NCBI GenBank assembly: GCA_921293015.1
Contig: OV121088.1
Span: forward strand, 34,013,645 to 34,077,644
DNA length: 64,000 nt
Reading direction: 5' to 3'
Source of the DNA: Phorcus lineatus
Taxonomy: Eukaryota; Mollusca; Gastropoda; Trochida; Trochidae
This document shows positions 1-15,000 of this stretch, piece after piece. The translations under genes were made by a program, and so were the position numbers. How positions within the stretch are numbered: position 1 is the stretch's first letter; the number at the start of each line of letters is the position of its first letter. The notes below the pieces were generated by a model. The model worked only from the letters and a program-made list of their open reading frames with translations. It was not told the DNA's origin and searched no databases.

Positions 1-180
1 CATTTATGTCCTTAACTCCTATACAACCTCTGTCTTAATGCGAAGGTTTCTCAGTCTTCCGGCAGTTTTCCCTACCGGCGCAATATTGCAATCTAAACTA
101 TCTGGCTATATTTCAGCCAATGAAAACACCGAACGCATGAGAGCGAAAAATATGACATCAGTTTCTTTTTTTCATTTCAG

Positions 181-1450
181 GTCGTTTTCATATCTGATCA
201 TGTTGATATGTCAAAGGTCCAGATGGTACCAAGCTATGGACCCCTCCTTCATCTACTTCCGGTGAAAGGTCAAGAAGACGCCATCGTTCAGTCCCTTACT
301 GGTGTTCCCCATATAACTGTATACCGGAAGGAAAATATGCCGGATTATTTCCATTACAAGAACAACAGACGAATAATGCCGGTTGTAGTTATTGCTGAAG
401 ATGAGTGGCTCGTTACTGCCAACACAGTATGTCTATAACCCAAAGATTTTGAAATTTTGTTTTTGCCAACAGTGTAGCTACATGTATATATCCCAAATCT
501 CTGTAGAAATTTTCAGTGTCATGATGCAGTCTTTATTCTTTATTAAAATAACATTCCTTGAATTATTTGGCGTTCTAGATGAGCAATGCAGTTCTTAAAG
601 GGAATGTCTTCATAAACATCACCAACGATAAGGACTTCATTTATTTTTGCATATAAACTTATATCTAATACAAATGAAAAGACAAAAAGCCCGTCTTTAT
701 TCTAAACGTCAGTAAAAAAAAAAGTTGTAGGCCCAAACATTGACGCCGACTCACCTTCAACCCATCCCTCAAAATTCAAAACTTCTATTATGGTACTTCT
801 CTGTTCTACCAAATTGTGATACTGACCAGCATTTGATATGAGAACCTGTTGTGTTCACACGAGTAATTCTTCAAATGGATAAATTTTTCATAACGCGTAT
901 CTATCAATTTAAGTTTTATTTACAATAGAATGCAAAAGTTGAATGTTAAGATGTATATAAATATTCAACCAGGTTTCGCAATCAATTCCAAATGTCTCAA
1001 CTACCTTTTTGGGGTAATATTTCAAATGAGGTTATTAAAAGGGACAATTTCTTAGTTCAAATAACAAGGGAAAAGTTTAGAATTTGATAAAGATTGAATA
1101 ATTTGATTGATTTTTTATCTCTAACAATTAGCATAGAAAATACACCTAGGTTATTTCAATGTAAACTTTCTCCTCTTTTGTGATTAAATCTCTTCTTCTA
1201 GGACAAACACCGAGAGGCTATGATCCATGAGAAAGGAACACATGGATTCGACAACAGACTACAGAAGATGAAACCAATTTTCATGGCAAGAGGGCCATTC
1301 TTCAAGAAGAACTACATCGGGAGCGTCATACAGAACGTAGACATTTACCCGCTTGTGTGTCTAATCCTTGATATCAGCCCGTCACCTAACAATGGGAGTC
1401 TAGAAAGGGTCAAAGAACTTTTCGCTGACGAGAATTTCATTGTTGGTTAA
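181..1450 (+). CDS. ENPP-family ectonucleotide pyrophosphatase/phosphodiesterase, 3' end (two exons)
   Basis: Two exons are visible, 181-426 and 1202-1450, joined in phase 0 by a GT/AG intron; the gene begins left of the window. The encoded 164 residues match the C-terminal half of the ENPP phosphodiesterase domain: a VVFISDH segment where family members have SDHG, then FHYKNNRRIMPVVVIAEDEW, then KGTHGFDN with the metal-binding His of the second metal site, and VDIYPLVCLILDISPSPNNG at the domain end. ENPPs are membrane or secreted two-zinc enzymes that cleave nucleotide or phospholipid phosphodiesters outside the cell. The protein stops just after the domain, so there is no nuclease-like domain as in ENPP1-3; it resembles the short ENPP4-7 type. 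Oddity: the Gly of the DHG motif reads Val, while Asp and His are kept. Family assignment is secure; the exact member and activity are inference. Confidence 0.88.
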
Positions 1451-2364
1451 ATAATGCGATTTTGGGGGATTTTTGAGTAGTAATTTAATAGTTTTTATAA
1501 GAGGTATATCTGGTGAACACAAAGACATACTCGAAATACCCTTAAAGCGAAGGAGAAACTGAATAATGAACTTAAAAAATGGACCTCCTCAATCCAAGGG
1601 GAACCCAAATTATTAAATATGTTGACTTCAAAATTTATCCAGTTTATTTAAATTTATTCAATATTTCAACGTTGATTTATGACTAAGGTACAGGCCAGAC
1701 GTCAGATTTTTTGTACGAGATAATTACCAATAGTGTGTTTGCGCACGTTCAAGGCACTATAGCAAGCATTTTCGCGCTCGGGATTGCTATTTTAAGGCAT
1801 AGACGGACAGAGGCACTTACTTTAGCTTCTAACAATGCAATACTTATTTTTCTTTACAACTCAACTGCAATCATCAATGAAAAGATGATGATGTCTCTAA
1901 TCTCTGAACTTAGAAAAACGGATGATAGGGGTAGGATTAGAGAACAACCCTGTGTAGATATGAAAGTTGCCTTTGAATATTTGCAACATTTCATTTCGAC
2001 ATTTATAATCATTTCGATGAAGGCATTCGCTCACTCCGTTAGCACTACGGGAAACTGGTAGTTTTTTCTCTGTTGCACAATTCATTTGCGTAATGGAACC
2101 CAATTGAGAGACTTCAAGGAATCATCACACACAATGGAAGTATACCATTTCAGTGATGTAAGTCTCTCTTAAGGCTATATAACAGTGGGTAGTATTTGAA
2201 ACGAAAGCCCGCGACAACATCAGAGTGTTTTTTCAATGAATCTTGCGACCGTAAGCTGAAAAGAGCGTGCTTTCTAATACAAGTGCATAAGCTGTCACAT
2301 ATAAAGTCCATTAACCATGATTTCATAACAGGAAGGTAACGCACTAACCGCTACCGGTTGTCTT
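1451..2364. other. Intergenic stretch between ENPP and the first SINE
   Basis: No gene is seen. A 116-codon open frame at 1711-2061 starts with TTG, has no recognisable domain and lacks splice partners. No AATAAA lies close to the ENPP stop; AATAATG-like strings occur soon after it. Confidence 0.5.
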
Positions 2365-2673
2365 ACCAGAACGTGGTAAGCGCGTTCGGCTGCCGATCAG
2401 GAGGTCCGTGGATCGAATCCCGCCAGGGGCTCGGCAACTTTGTCTGCAGTAGAGAACTGTTCTACACGCAGTCAGGTTTGGGTGCAATGCTACACTGAAA
2501 TTCAGCGCAGTACCACCCATGGTTCGCTAGTTCCAGCCGATGTTCGCAGGTTTCACCGCAATGTATAGCCACAATGGTGTTGCGGGCTTTCTCCCTGCAA
2601 TAATACTAGCAGCCGCGATATAAGTGAAATACTCTTGAAAGCGGCGTTAAACACCAGCTCACCTCACCTCACC
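2365..2673 (+). repeat. tRNA-derived SINE, copy 1
   Basis: The head holds a tRNA-like A-box region (GTGGTAAGCGCG) and a B-box variant (GGATCGAATCCC). It is followed by a body that recurs at 7319-7450, 41521-41851 and 58672-58908, and it ends in GTTAAACACC plus CTCACC repeats. This order (pol III promoter head, conserved body, short 3' repeat) is that of a tRNA-derived SINE. Confidence 0.85.
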
Positions 2674-2695
2674 GTGAAGAGATGTTTTAAAGGAC

Positions 2696-2815
2696 TGGGT
2701 CTCCTTTCACAAAGCCTTAGGGTGATCGTAAGTCCTTAAGGTAACCTTAGTGCAATGTTAAAGTATGGGAGTTATGGTTAACCTTAGTTAGGGTTGCTTT
2801 GTGAAAGCAGGCCCT
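2696..2815. mobile_element. Short inverted-repeat element (MITE-like)
   Basis: Terminal inverted repeats CTTTCACAAAGC and GCTTTGTGAAAG bound about 110 bp with no coding capacity. The inside carries TAACCTTAGTGCAATGTTA, the same 19-mer found in the tandem repeat near 47.9 kb, so the two are related. Confidence 0.65.
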
Positions 2816-3028
2816 GGTGTCTTCCCAGGCCAAGGTAAGTTTGACCATAAGACCTACCAATAGACTTGAAGTGTGTTAGAAGAAGCAATCGAGACGCCAT
2901 TAAATCACTGAAGTTAAACTCTCATATTAAGTCTTTGGTCAGAATGGAGTCAGTTCTCCCATATAACAAAACAACGTAGATCTGTTGAAACTTTAATCTT
3001 GATTTCACCGAGAATGTGTATTAATGAA

Positions 3029-6000
3029 TTAAGCATTTGAAATTAATAAATTATCAAAATCAGCTGCACCATAGCTGGTCGTGCCAATACCGACGAATCC
3101 TGTCAGTATTGAAGGGGGGACATCTACGCTGAATATCGGAACACCGCCAATCTTTCCAGTGGCTGTGGTACCCTGTTAATTTAAAACAAGGGATATATAG
3201 GCATTTTCTTGTGATTGTTAAGTATTATGAAGAAAAACGAAATCAGAAAAGAAGAAGAAGGAGAACAAAGAAGAAGAAAAAGCAAGCATAAACAATCATC
3301 TTGGATATTGTGTCTTAAATATAGTGTCATTGTCAAGACATAAAAATTAATCAATATTTTCAGTTACAATGTTTATGGAATTATGACAAATGTTTAGACT
3401 ACAAATCGAATGGTGAGTGTTTCAGTAGGGATGGGTCAGCCAAAATAAATCCATACCTTGACCCACAAACTGATCGTATTCCACCCAGTTTTGATAGATG
3501 ACACTTTGTTGGTTGATAAGATATTTTTTCTAGCTGTAAAGCAAACGGCAACATCAATGGTACGAAACTGTACATACTCCACAAAAATAATTCTACGGGA
3601 AATAGCACAACGATTGCTTAGTAAAAATGAAATGAGCACATGTGCATATATTCAAAGTATGACATCACCTACGATTCGGCATATGACTAATAATCATGAT
3701 GATGTACCAAATTACTAGCATATGTTGCTGTTTATATCTTATGCATCTCAAATACAATTTGACGTCACGTTCTTTTCCTATAAAAGATAGAGCAATTGGC
3801 TCTGTAGCTTATCAGGCTATCTACAATCTATTTCAGTTATGGCCATAGGGTCACCATATGAGCTGTCACTGGATCACCAAATCCATTTATCATAATCCTC
3901 ATCAGCGCAGGGACTCTATACATCAGATATTAGCTTAAGCCTCTTGCGTCTGGAGAGGAAGATATACTTATAAAGAAAATTTAGTTTGGAAAAAAACACT
4001 TGGGCTCGGATGTAAGTATTCTACATATGAAAGCAGGTTCTCACTGGTGATGATCGTATTTACAATGAACATCTATCGGACGAAAGTTTTAATGTAAAAC
4101 AATTAAGAAAATGATGGTTGTCTATACATACCAAATATTAACTAGATTCAGAGAGTTGAGAATATCACTTTGAAGTCACCTATTCGACAGTTACATTAAG
4201 TAAGATGTAAATATATTTCATCCCAAGTTAATGAAAACCAAGTTAATTAACTTAGCCCAGCTCCAACGTCATAAATTATATATTTCTACTATATTCTATA
4301 TTTCAACAACTTCTTGTTACCTAAATCACTGTAAAAAATGTAAGTTTTATCCTCGGGAAATAAGTGAAAGTAGAGTCCAGTTTCATTGTTGTTATGGCAA
4401 CCACCTCCAGGAACCCTTGCTGCTACCATTATACCATCAGTCTTGTAGGCGAAACTCTCGTTGATATATGCATCAATGGATACTGATATGTCGGACCTTG
4501 CAAATCAGTATCAAGACATCAATTACATGTGTCATCATTATCTCATTTAAACTGGCATAGGACATATTTAAAATTGTTATTTGTATAGCCAAGATGGTTA
4601 AAAATACTAAAAGTGCTAGTTGTTTTTGTATATCTAATTGAGCAACGATATTTTACATGTGGCAAAGCAAAAGAAAGGCCCGTTTACATGGTTATTAGTT
4701 ATATGACACCAAAATAGGTTGTCGTGTTTTCTCCTATAGATATGTTGCCAAAATAACATTTAACTGATTGACGGTTGCCAATCGAGGTACATTGTCGGTT
4801 TCTGATAAAAGAATCTCGACTTGAACATTTATAGTGCCTCTATGCTGAACTGTTGGCATTAAAACGATGAATATCAGTAACAGTTCTTCTCGATTAACCA
4901 CATCAATAATAATGTTTGAAATATTTGGCATCAACAACTTCTCTATGTCGTTTTACCTAAAATCATCATTACAGCAAGCAATCAATATTTGGTATCTCTA
5001 GTTCAGCATCATCAGTAATTATCAATTATCAAACTCGTTAGTCTAACTTGTTAACTATTTACACCTTTATTAACTTTGATAAACATAACAAAATGTTTTC
5101 CTGAAAATTATTGAAATCTACTACCTACCAATAATATTCTCCTATAAGTGCAAAAGTGAGCCCAAGATCTTCCAAAGGACACCAAACCCATGGCACTGGC
5201 TTCCTCCAGGTCATCTGTCGCATGACTTTACCAGGTCTTCCTTCCACAGTCGTGGCTTCATATGCCCCGGTCTGAGGTGAAATCAGGTAGGGTTCAGCAT
5301 GCTCCTCGTAATCTGGAGGCGATCCAGTGACTTTAGGATCGGGGTTTATAGCGTGGTTGTTCATTGGTTTTAACGGTTTGAAATGTGCAAGTTAGATTGG
5401 TATAAACACCGGAGCTTGTTGGCATGAGCATGTTTATTCCTCATGACGTCGAGGCTAATCCAGAGATCATTGTAGTATATATAATCAAAACTTTTTGAAT
5501 GATTAATAATATTTCTTTTTAAAACATGGTTTTATTTTCTAAAACTTGAAGCTTGAATGGAATTTGACTAAACAGCTTTGAATAAATGTGAATATTATAT
5601 CGTGTCTGGTCTTATCTGTATTTGGAGAATTAAGTCAGGACACTCACTGTCAAAGTCATCCCTGTAGGGCAAAGGGAAAGGTTTGGAAGGGGGAGGTTCA
5701 GGGTGAGATCCCTTATGTCCAGTTGTAAGTGTGGTCAGTGTCCAGACTTGGTTCATTCCTAGCTGTAGGTTTATCTTCCCGTCTACCACCTGGGTCAAAT
5801 GAAACAATTAATAATAGAACCATGCAGAACAAACTGAACGCAGGCGATATCGACTTCCCTGAATGTCAAAACTCGCGCCAGTCTGCTTCATTGGTTACTT
5901 TTAGTCTTATTTTTAAAAAATTATTCAAATTTTCTGGTACAACATTATCACATCAATTTTCAACAAAGTATTAATCAAATCATTGGGATTCATATTGACA

Positions 6001-9000
6001 ACGTATATATTTACATGTATATATAAAGGGCTATAATATAGCGACATGGGCATACATACATTGTACATACATTACATTATCACATAGGATCCGCTGGTTT
6101 CAATCAAATAAATGGTGACAGTCAGACCAGAACCCAACAAACTTAGCATAGTTACAAGATGTGATGGCATGTGTTTTCTCGATATTGTAAATTTTATTTA
6201 CTTCAGTTGTAATTTAATTAAATGCACGGCTACATGCGTATGATTTTATTCTAAATATTGTAAATTTCACAATTGTCATAAGTAGATTAATGACATCATT
6301 TCTTCTTTCGGGAAACCTAAATATGATATTTTTACTTTTAGTCTTCCTCCATTTTTGGTTTCAGTACAGAGCCCACATCAACGATTAGAGTAGCATCCAG
6401 GACTAGGTATACCGAGTTCTCTTGGCATTAACACAGAGTATGTTTCATGATTTGTAAGTTAGCTTAGTAAGAGCCAGGATACCTTATGACCTAAATTAAG
6501 TTAACATCGCCCCCTAAACTCGCAGCTTTATCTCTCATAAGCCAAAATTATGATATTTTCTTGTTTTCACTGACAATCGGAAAACGGTCCTATAAATGTT
6601 AAGAATTCGAAATTATGTGATCAATTAACGTGTTTATCAGTTAAATGATCTACTTAACACTATCAACCAATGTTTGTCTTTGTATCGGTTGTAAATAATG
6701 TTCCGAAATTACGTGTGAGTCATTGGCGCACGCCATTGTCCGGTTTTCGATCACATCATCAACCTGTTTAATGTCCTTATACTGGGTTGATAAACATTAG
6801 GATACTAATTTTCTGAAACATCCACTACTTCTCGATAAAATAATACCATTTATGCAGTTTGACATATTTGACCCAAGCAACATACATGTACTCTGTGCCC
6901 CTTTCTGATAGGAGTAGACCAATGTTAGTACGACTATCTGAGCGATAAGAGAGATTCGAAAATACGAGTCTAGTGTATGTCACGAAGCCGAAATCACACG
7001 TTCCATTTACGTATAACTACTTATATAACCTTGCAATATACATTCAAATTTCACTATTGGCTCAAATCCGCTTTAGTATAGTTTACAAACCAAACTTTGA
7101 CTCATTGATGCGAGCTATTGTTCGGTTTTCGATGAGAATTAACACTTTAAACCTTGTCACTATACTGTACTTATGCAGATTAAAGTGATATTGTTCAACG
7201 TTAGTAAGTATTTAGCTACAAAATGACACCATTGTTTGGCATAAATGTCTCAAATAACTAATAAAAGTTCGATACAATTTCTTTACGTAATTTACGATTC
7301 TTAAGTGGCGACCTTGTGTCCTGTGTTTGGGTGCAATGCTACACTGAATTTAAACGCAGTTCCACACTATGGAGTCCTCACTACAATAATACTAGCAGCC
7401 GTGATAGAAGTGAAATGCTCTTGAAAGCCACATTAAAAACCCGAAATCTCCTCATGCACCTAGCCTTATGAATGTCTGTCACATGATAATAACATTTCAA
7501 GACATGGAAAATGTCTCCAAATACAATATTACTCTAGCTAAAACTTAAATAGTGAGCTATCTCTGCTGAACGACTAGAAAGTTTTTTTTAGGGCAAGTTT
7601 GCTTGCTCATTGGTTATTAAATGGCATTTCAATGGGGTTGGTGATAGATACACAACGTTTTGAGAGAAAAATTAATTTTCTATCTTAATCAAATATAAGA
7701 AAGGTCATCATTAAAAATCAATGAGTTAACAAGAGTCTTGTCACTTGACTGGCACGGGTTTTGGCTGTTTGATAGCATATATTTACTACTTTTTAGCATA
7801 ATACATAATGAACACGAATAATGGAAAACAAAGAATACCTGTAAAGGTTCCATGTTTTTGAAGACTGTTGAAAATTTAAGATTATATGGTAAGATCTGAC
7901 TGAACCAAACATTTAACGATGATACGGTAGCCTGTAAAGAAAAATAATAAATATTAATACACATTAATAACACATAAATTTTTACGTTCACAAGTAGACA
8001 ACCTGAAACATTAAAGAATACTTATGCTACAAATTGCTACCCATATAGTAACAGTTAATGATATTTTACTTAGAAAACTCTTTATTTATCTATAAAAAGA
8101 CACCACGTTACAGAAAGCCTATCATAATAATTTATGTTTAGATTAGATTTACTATTTCACTTACAAAACTTCCTTCAAAAGCTAATGTGACGTTTTCTGC
8201 AGGATTGCTGCTCGTAATGTTGGAAACCTGCACATCGAAACGACCATAGTAAACAGTAAAGAATGATAAACAAAATATGATTAAACACCAATAAGACGTT
8301 TTGGAGAAAATTTCCCTGATAATAATTACTATGTATATCTCATCAAGTGAATGAAGAATTTATAGCTTGTAAATATTTGACACGCGGTCGAAGCTGAAGT
8401 CATGATGGCGAAAGCTCAAATTTACTTTTAAAAATATCATGTCATGTCACTCTTGGAAAACTGTATTTAATATAATGTCGTAGGCAAAACTGAAATATTT
8501 CAAAATATGTTATTTGAAAAATATATAACAACTTCAGTTACTTAAATTTCCAAACTAAGGGAATAGTTCCTGAACAAATACTTTATTTTGTGAATATGGC
8601 TTATACTCGCCTCACTTGTTAATTTCATGACGTCATATTAGTTTTTCTTAACATAAGCGACGATGTCACAACATTTGTGATATTATTGTATTAAATAGAA
8701 CAACGTTTTATACTTTACTAAAAATGTTTCCATTAATTAAAATAATATGTTTATATGATTGATGGTTCTCATACCATTGTATCAATGACTATCGTCAGAT
8801 CCTTCCCATCTTGGCTAACGAGTGAAACCATCGCACCTCCTCGACTGAACCTCCCAACACCAGATCCGTGCTGCAGGAACACCCAACCAGGCTTGGTGAA
8901 CTGTGTGTTGTGTGCTGGGAGACAGAATGATGAATACAATGTATTCACTATCAGTATTGCTACCATTGATACCAAAATTCATATTTGTTAGATGTTCAGC

Positions 9001-12000
9001 TGGAATATCGGGTGATAATTATAGTATACTTATAACTTGATGCAATCCGTTCCCTTGATATCGATCGAAAGTTTGAGAAAATAATGAATTACATAGGTAA
9101 ACGGAACTTTTGCTCAAATATAATGATTTTTATATTGAGTTATAAAGTGAATAAGATTTCCTAATCATTCGGAAACACATTTATTCCATGATGTTCAAGA
9201 AAAACCCCGGAAATGTAAAATATTAACAGGAACTTCCATTCTATTTTGCCACTCACGTTTCCAAAGTGTAAAATCTTTTCATCCAAAACCTCGTTATATG
9301 AAGATAATTCCTTAACGGCCACTGTGTTAGACATAGATATTAATTACCTGCAAGATAAATGTTAACAGGAACATCGTAATGACCAGTCCAGGGTTCTGAG
9401 GCGTTCATGAGACCCGTCCCTTCATATGGTAAACCCTTGTAATACGCTGATAGCGCGGGCCACATGACTGTACTGTAGAATAGAGAACATTTATGGAAAA
9501 TTTGTAATATTTTTTAAAAGCAATCGATGGAATTTCCTTTAAATGAATTCAACAGTATGATTTGTTGATATTTTGTGAATTACAGTAGAGAAGAGATAGA
9601 CGTTATATTCTTCAATGACAAAAACCTATAAACTCAATTTGATTGATATCTTATATATTATATATTCTTACGTTGACATGAATCCATCGACGTAGTTAAG
9701 ATTCCATCGCTGAAATAATAAAAGTATTATGTTTTTTAGTTATTCAGTTACAAACAAATTGTTAGATTTATCTATGAAACTTCATTACATTTCTTGTGAT
9801 GAAAATAAAATAAGATTAGTGAATTATGAAAAAGGTTTTACTGTACTACCATCGACTTGATTGAGATAGAGTTCTGATAGAAGTTTTAATCGTGATGTTT
9901 TGCAAAATGCGTCAAATTGTTTGGACATGAGACGAATCAGCCATCAACTATATAACTTGATATAAAGAAGATATACTTGGAATGCTAACTCAACAAATAA
10001 TTTTTCTATGCGTGTATACGACTACATCAGCGAATGTGTATCCCCAGAACTCCTTCAATAACCTGATATCTATCAGACCAAATACTAAGTATCACCGATC
10101 ACTGGTTACAGGTATCTATGTTTTCTTGCTTATTTTATGTTGGCAAGGAGCTGTACGAAAATGTCATGAACTCAACGGTTCTGCTATCCAGGTCGTGCCA
10201 ACATTGCCAGATCCAAATAATTTCTTTTAATGTTTGAATATAGAACGACATGAGACATTTCGAGTGATTGATACCAGAGTATTGAAGCATCTTTGCTGAT
10301 ACAAATTTTTTACTGTACAACAATCATATGACATCTATTGTTTCAGGTGTATGAAAAGTTTCATAGTATACCAGAAACAGTTCATCCGAATGATCCTCGG
10401 AAGCCCAAAGTGGTTTACCCGTTTCCAAAGCAAGTAGAGAACTGTTTGTGTTAGGATAATGCATGCTGAAATTATGAAAACAAATCATTGTGAAAACAAT
10501 AGAAAATGTTGTTTATCCAAAATAAAAAAACAGCGATTACTACAAAGTTGTAAATCACTTCGCCCTGTGGGCATATGAAATTGAGAAATAAGTTAAGGTG
10601 AAACTTCCTGATTGAGAGATGCAATAAATAAGAAAGCACGTCTTGAGTTTTCCATATACAGAAATGTCATTTATCTATTATCGTCTATTGATATGGATTT
10701 CGTCTTATCCGATAATGTTTTTTCTTTTTTTCCCCATAAATGTTGGTTTAGACCAATGATGAAGTGACAAGACTTTTGTTCAAACAATTTCGGTAAATAA
10801 GATTACGGGTAATTGCTATATCAGGGCTACATGGTAACCAGTTAAGGCCTCAAGAATGTTACCAAGTAATCGAATAGCATCTTTAACTGGGCGGTAGCAC
10901 ATTGTTTTAGGTAAATATAGTGATCTCGAGAAAACGAAAACAAAGCTTTGAGAATCCACCTACCTATCCCGGTCATTGAAAGATATTCACATCAAAATGG
11001 CCGTCTGTAGTTCCTGCTAAATACTTGGTATTTACCTCTACGACTACGGATGATCGGAGTTGTGTGATGAGATATTTTGACGGTCTGAGGATAATGCAAT
11101 CGGCCTAAACTAGTTCATTTGGGAAAATACGAAGATATAAATCTTTCTTAAAACGTGCTACTCTCCCTTTAAGTAAAAAAAGCAAGATAATTTCGCTCTA
11201 GAGTAGCTAATCTTTTTCTTATAGCAGTCAAATTTAATCATTCACCCAATTGCATAAAGAGCATCTGCCAAATCAGGATCAGCTATAACTTGAGATGAGA
11301 TGATGTCCCATTTCCACATATCAGGAGCGATTATCTTGACATCATTCAAGCCGTTCTTGTTTAAAACCTGACGTAAAACCTGCAAATGACAAATTAAGAA
11401 TGAAGGAGACGGTATAAGAGTGACAGTTATGTAAATGACAAGATATATTTCGCAAACCATCAGATAAGCAGATTTATGTGCATCACAAATGTCCATTTTA
11501 CTGATTTATATATCGACCTTATGATAACATTGTCACATTAACAACACGGTTCTTTACCTACAAAACAGGTGTGATAGACTATTAAAGTAAGAGTTATAAT
11601 GATAATAAACAAAGGATTACATACCATTTCGAGTCACATTTTAATATCCATATGTCCATATACAAGAAATTGAATATGATAATTTACACTTCTGTAAGAT
11701 AGTATATGGTATGTTACTTAATCTATTTCAAATGCTAACAAGACATATATGTGCATGCCTATATGCGTCTATGTTAGTCACGACAGTTTTTTTCATGAAT
11801 GTGAATGAATCTTTATTTTGATGGTCACATAATAATTTAGTTAACATACTTGGTTACCTTTATATATTTCGGCGTGTATCTGCTTTCATTCCAGACCTGA
11901 AATTGTATGCAGATATGTCTTAAGTATTCTAGAATCTTCAAAGCTTCAGTCAATTTCGTTTGCTTCAGGAAAATTAAAATTTACTCGACTTTACATTTTG

Positions 12001-15000
12001 AGTCTTCTTGACAGAACACAGCCCGGTAATATTTCTACTGAATCAAGGCATTAACCTTGGTGACATGTATGCTCTTACACACAAATGTATGAAATGTCGG
12101 CAAACCAAGTTTTTGGCCGCTAGAGGAACTTGCCGGAAGCCGGGGAATTGACATGATTTACCTCTATGGAGGGTGAATGGAATGGAATGTGATATAAAGT
12201 GAATTCAATTTTTTTGTTTTGTAACGAGTGAATGGTTTGGTATTTAAAGAGCGAATGCTGGTTATATATTGATACAATTCACGAGTTTCATAAAAAGATA
12301 TAATTATACGGGATCGAGTTTAATATTTTATTTATTAGTCGCAGAATTATATCAAATAAAAATCATGAAAATCGCCGAGATTACAACTGCTGCAGAATCG
12401 CTAACTTTGTGACGTCATTCTTAATGATTGTACGTCATGTGACGTCGACAAGCACGCAATGTTATGGCACAATGTGAAATAACAAAATAGAGATTGTTTA
12501 TTGTTTTAACTAATGTAAAATCATTATATTGTGTTAAGCGGTATGCTAAGCCGTGAAGGGCAGGAGATTTGCCTCCCTTTACTAGATAAATACATGGCGA
12601 AAAAAGGGTGTGACTCATTGAAATCAAGTGCCGAGATAAGACACTCTGTCATCAAAACAGTACACAATTGCATCCATACATGTCCGTTCGATTTGCCTAC
12701 GTTTTGGATGAACATGATTAAATAAAAAACTCACACCAATATAGTCGATAGTAAGTCCATGTTTAGACTTGGCACCAAGAATCCACTTGACCACATACAC
12801 GGCAGTCTGTTCTGGATCTTCAAATACGTCCCCCGAGTCTCCTCCGACCCAGCCAGGCCAACCCCAGGGGAGACCGATCAGCTTCAAGTCCGGGTTACGC
12901 TTTGAAAGGGAGATTTTGTTTGGATGGATAACGTGTAACTGTAAAATCTGATGTTTTTCACTATTTTAAGTGAAGAAAAATGTGTCAGCATAAGGCTAAT
13001 ATCTTTAAAATCAGATCGAACCTATCACTCGCCCCTCTGATTCTGATTTATTAGGGGTTGTGTCAGATGTCTGTAACAACTTACCTTTCATAATTTCAAA
13101 TATCAATTTGTTGCCGATCGTGCCGATGATTTTCTAATTTCGTCACTGATTGAACAAACTACATCTGGAGATCTTGTTTATCGAAATGCAACGTCGCAAT
13201 TATGATCGAAAACTGGACAGTGGGGCGCGTCAAATAGTCAAACGTTATTTTGGAGACTTATCTTAAACGGCCAGGGGGGCAGTTAGGAGTTGATAATGTT
13301 TGTTAGGTTATAAAACTAGTATCCATTTATATTGGACTTGAAACTACACCTCTGTGCATTTAAAAAGGCTGTTTTTAGATTTTCATGGAAAACCAGTATT
13401 TGTCATATATATAAATGTCTTTTGACATGAAAAGGTAAGTTGTTTTGATTTTATATCACCACATATGACATTTAGGTTCATAACAAAGGTAAATAATATG
13501 TTATGAAAATCACGATCGTACCACATGGTTACATTTATTTTCCGTGGATTATAACCTGTAACACCCCGGGGTGTAAATTGTAATTACTTGATACCCTCAT
13601 GTTCCGTTTTGAAATGAAATATTTACATTGACAATTTTTTAACCGGCCGACAGCTTAGGAACACAACCTATCAAACAATCATAAAATATTTATCCAAATT
13701 CAGGTTTTCAAAACTGACTACGGGACTCGAACCCGTAATCCTCTGTTCCACCGACTGATCACTCTACTATGGAGCTGATACAAACTTCAGCTAAAATTCT
13801 CTATTTGTAGTCACATATTAATGCCTGAGAATAATGCTATTGAGGGGACCTAATCTTTAAATCACAACAATGTATGCAATGCACATGTACAACCCTTTCG
13901 TGCAAAACTCACAAACTTTGATTACATGATGTCAACTCACTCGATAGACAGTGTGATCTAAAAGAAAAAAAGACGTTACCATATATTAGTGGTATCTCAG
14001 TGTCGATGTTATTTTAGTTTTAACGATATGTAAGCTTTGAATTGATAACTGAGACAAACCACTCCTACTCGGACATGCCAGAAATTGTAAACTCTGAGGG
14101 TCGGTTGTCCCTCGTCTCGGGTTTCCCAATCTTCGGTAAAAACCGCTAACCTCGACTTTATCACTTCTCGATTTTCGTTCAAAGATTTTTCAAAAAAATA
14201 AGAACCAGGCTTGATTTTTGTTAATTTGTCCAATAAACACCTTTAATTAGCCTTTCATTAAGACAGCGTAATGATCGGCTGTAAAAATCCCACCTGGGCT
14301 AGGGGCGCGAGTGTGACGTTATAAACAGACTATAAAGAGTGGCGAACCATTATTTCAACTGAAATATCGCCTAAAATAATTGTTAGATTACCATTAATGT
14401 GGTTATTATTTTTACTCCAAACGCTTAATAGTGTTACATCGTCAAATGATTTATCTAACTGAGTGGAAAACATTCTCTGAAAATCGTTAATTATTGTTTT
14501 TTTCTGTGATATTGTTACGATAGATGTATAGATCACGAGGCAATGATTCTCTTTATGACGTCACAAAAAGGGCGTGTGACCAGTCATGCATTCACTGGTT
14601 TGTGGCCAGATAGATCTAAGCGGCCCATCAAAAGTGGCCTTCAAAAACGGCTTTCATTACCAAACCGAACATATTATAGTAACGACCTTTGACGCACTAT
14701 ATAATATTGTAATCAGACATTCATATATTCCAAAGAAAAAAGTGAAACTATATATATAAAATATGTTTGTGGGTTTGTAAACTGTAAGTCCTCGTAGTTT
14801 GTTCTCGCCAGAGACAGGCAATCCTCTTTTAAACACACGTGCTATAGGCATGTAGATAACACATAACATTGTGATAACATCGGTCAGTGTCAGTAAAGCA
14901 CAGGACAAAATGTAAGACAATGCAAGTGATAAAAGCTACAACGTTTCCCTGCACCCGTGCATGTCGTTAACACCTGTACTTGCATCATCACGTGCCTGTT

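Noticed and set aside
1711-2061. 116-codon plus-strand ORF
   Set aside because: Starts with TTG, has no domain or splice partners, and composition is as expected for intergenic DNA.
4734-4937. Minus-strand ORF (…[11 protein letters not shown]…) as the penultimate GALC exon
   Set aside because: Weak likeness to the lectin-like domain and no acceptor that keeps phase without a stop. The exon at 4321-4496 fits both frame and sequence.
12531-12951. Plus-strand ORFs across 12.5-12.95 kb
   Set aside because: Antisense to a GALC exon and its intron.
13714-13776. Functional tRNA gene on the minus strand
   Set aside because: B box is perfect but the acceptor stem does not pair and the anticodon arm is unclear.
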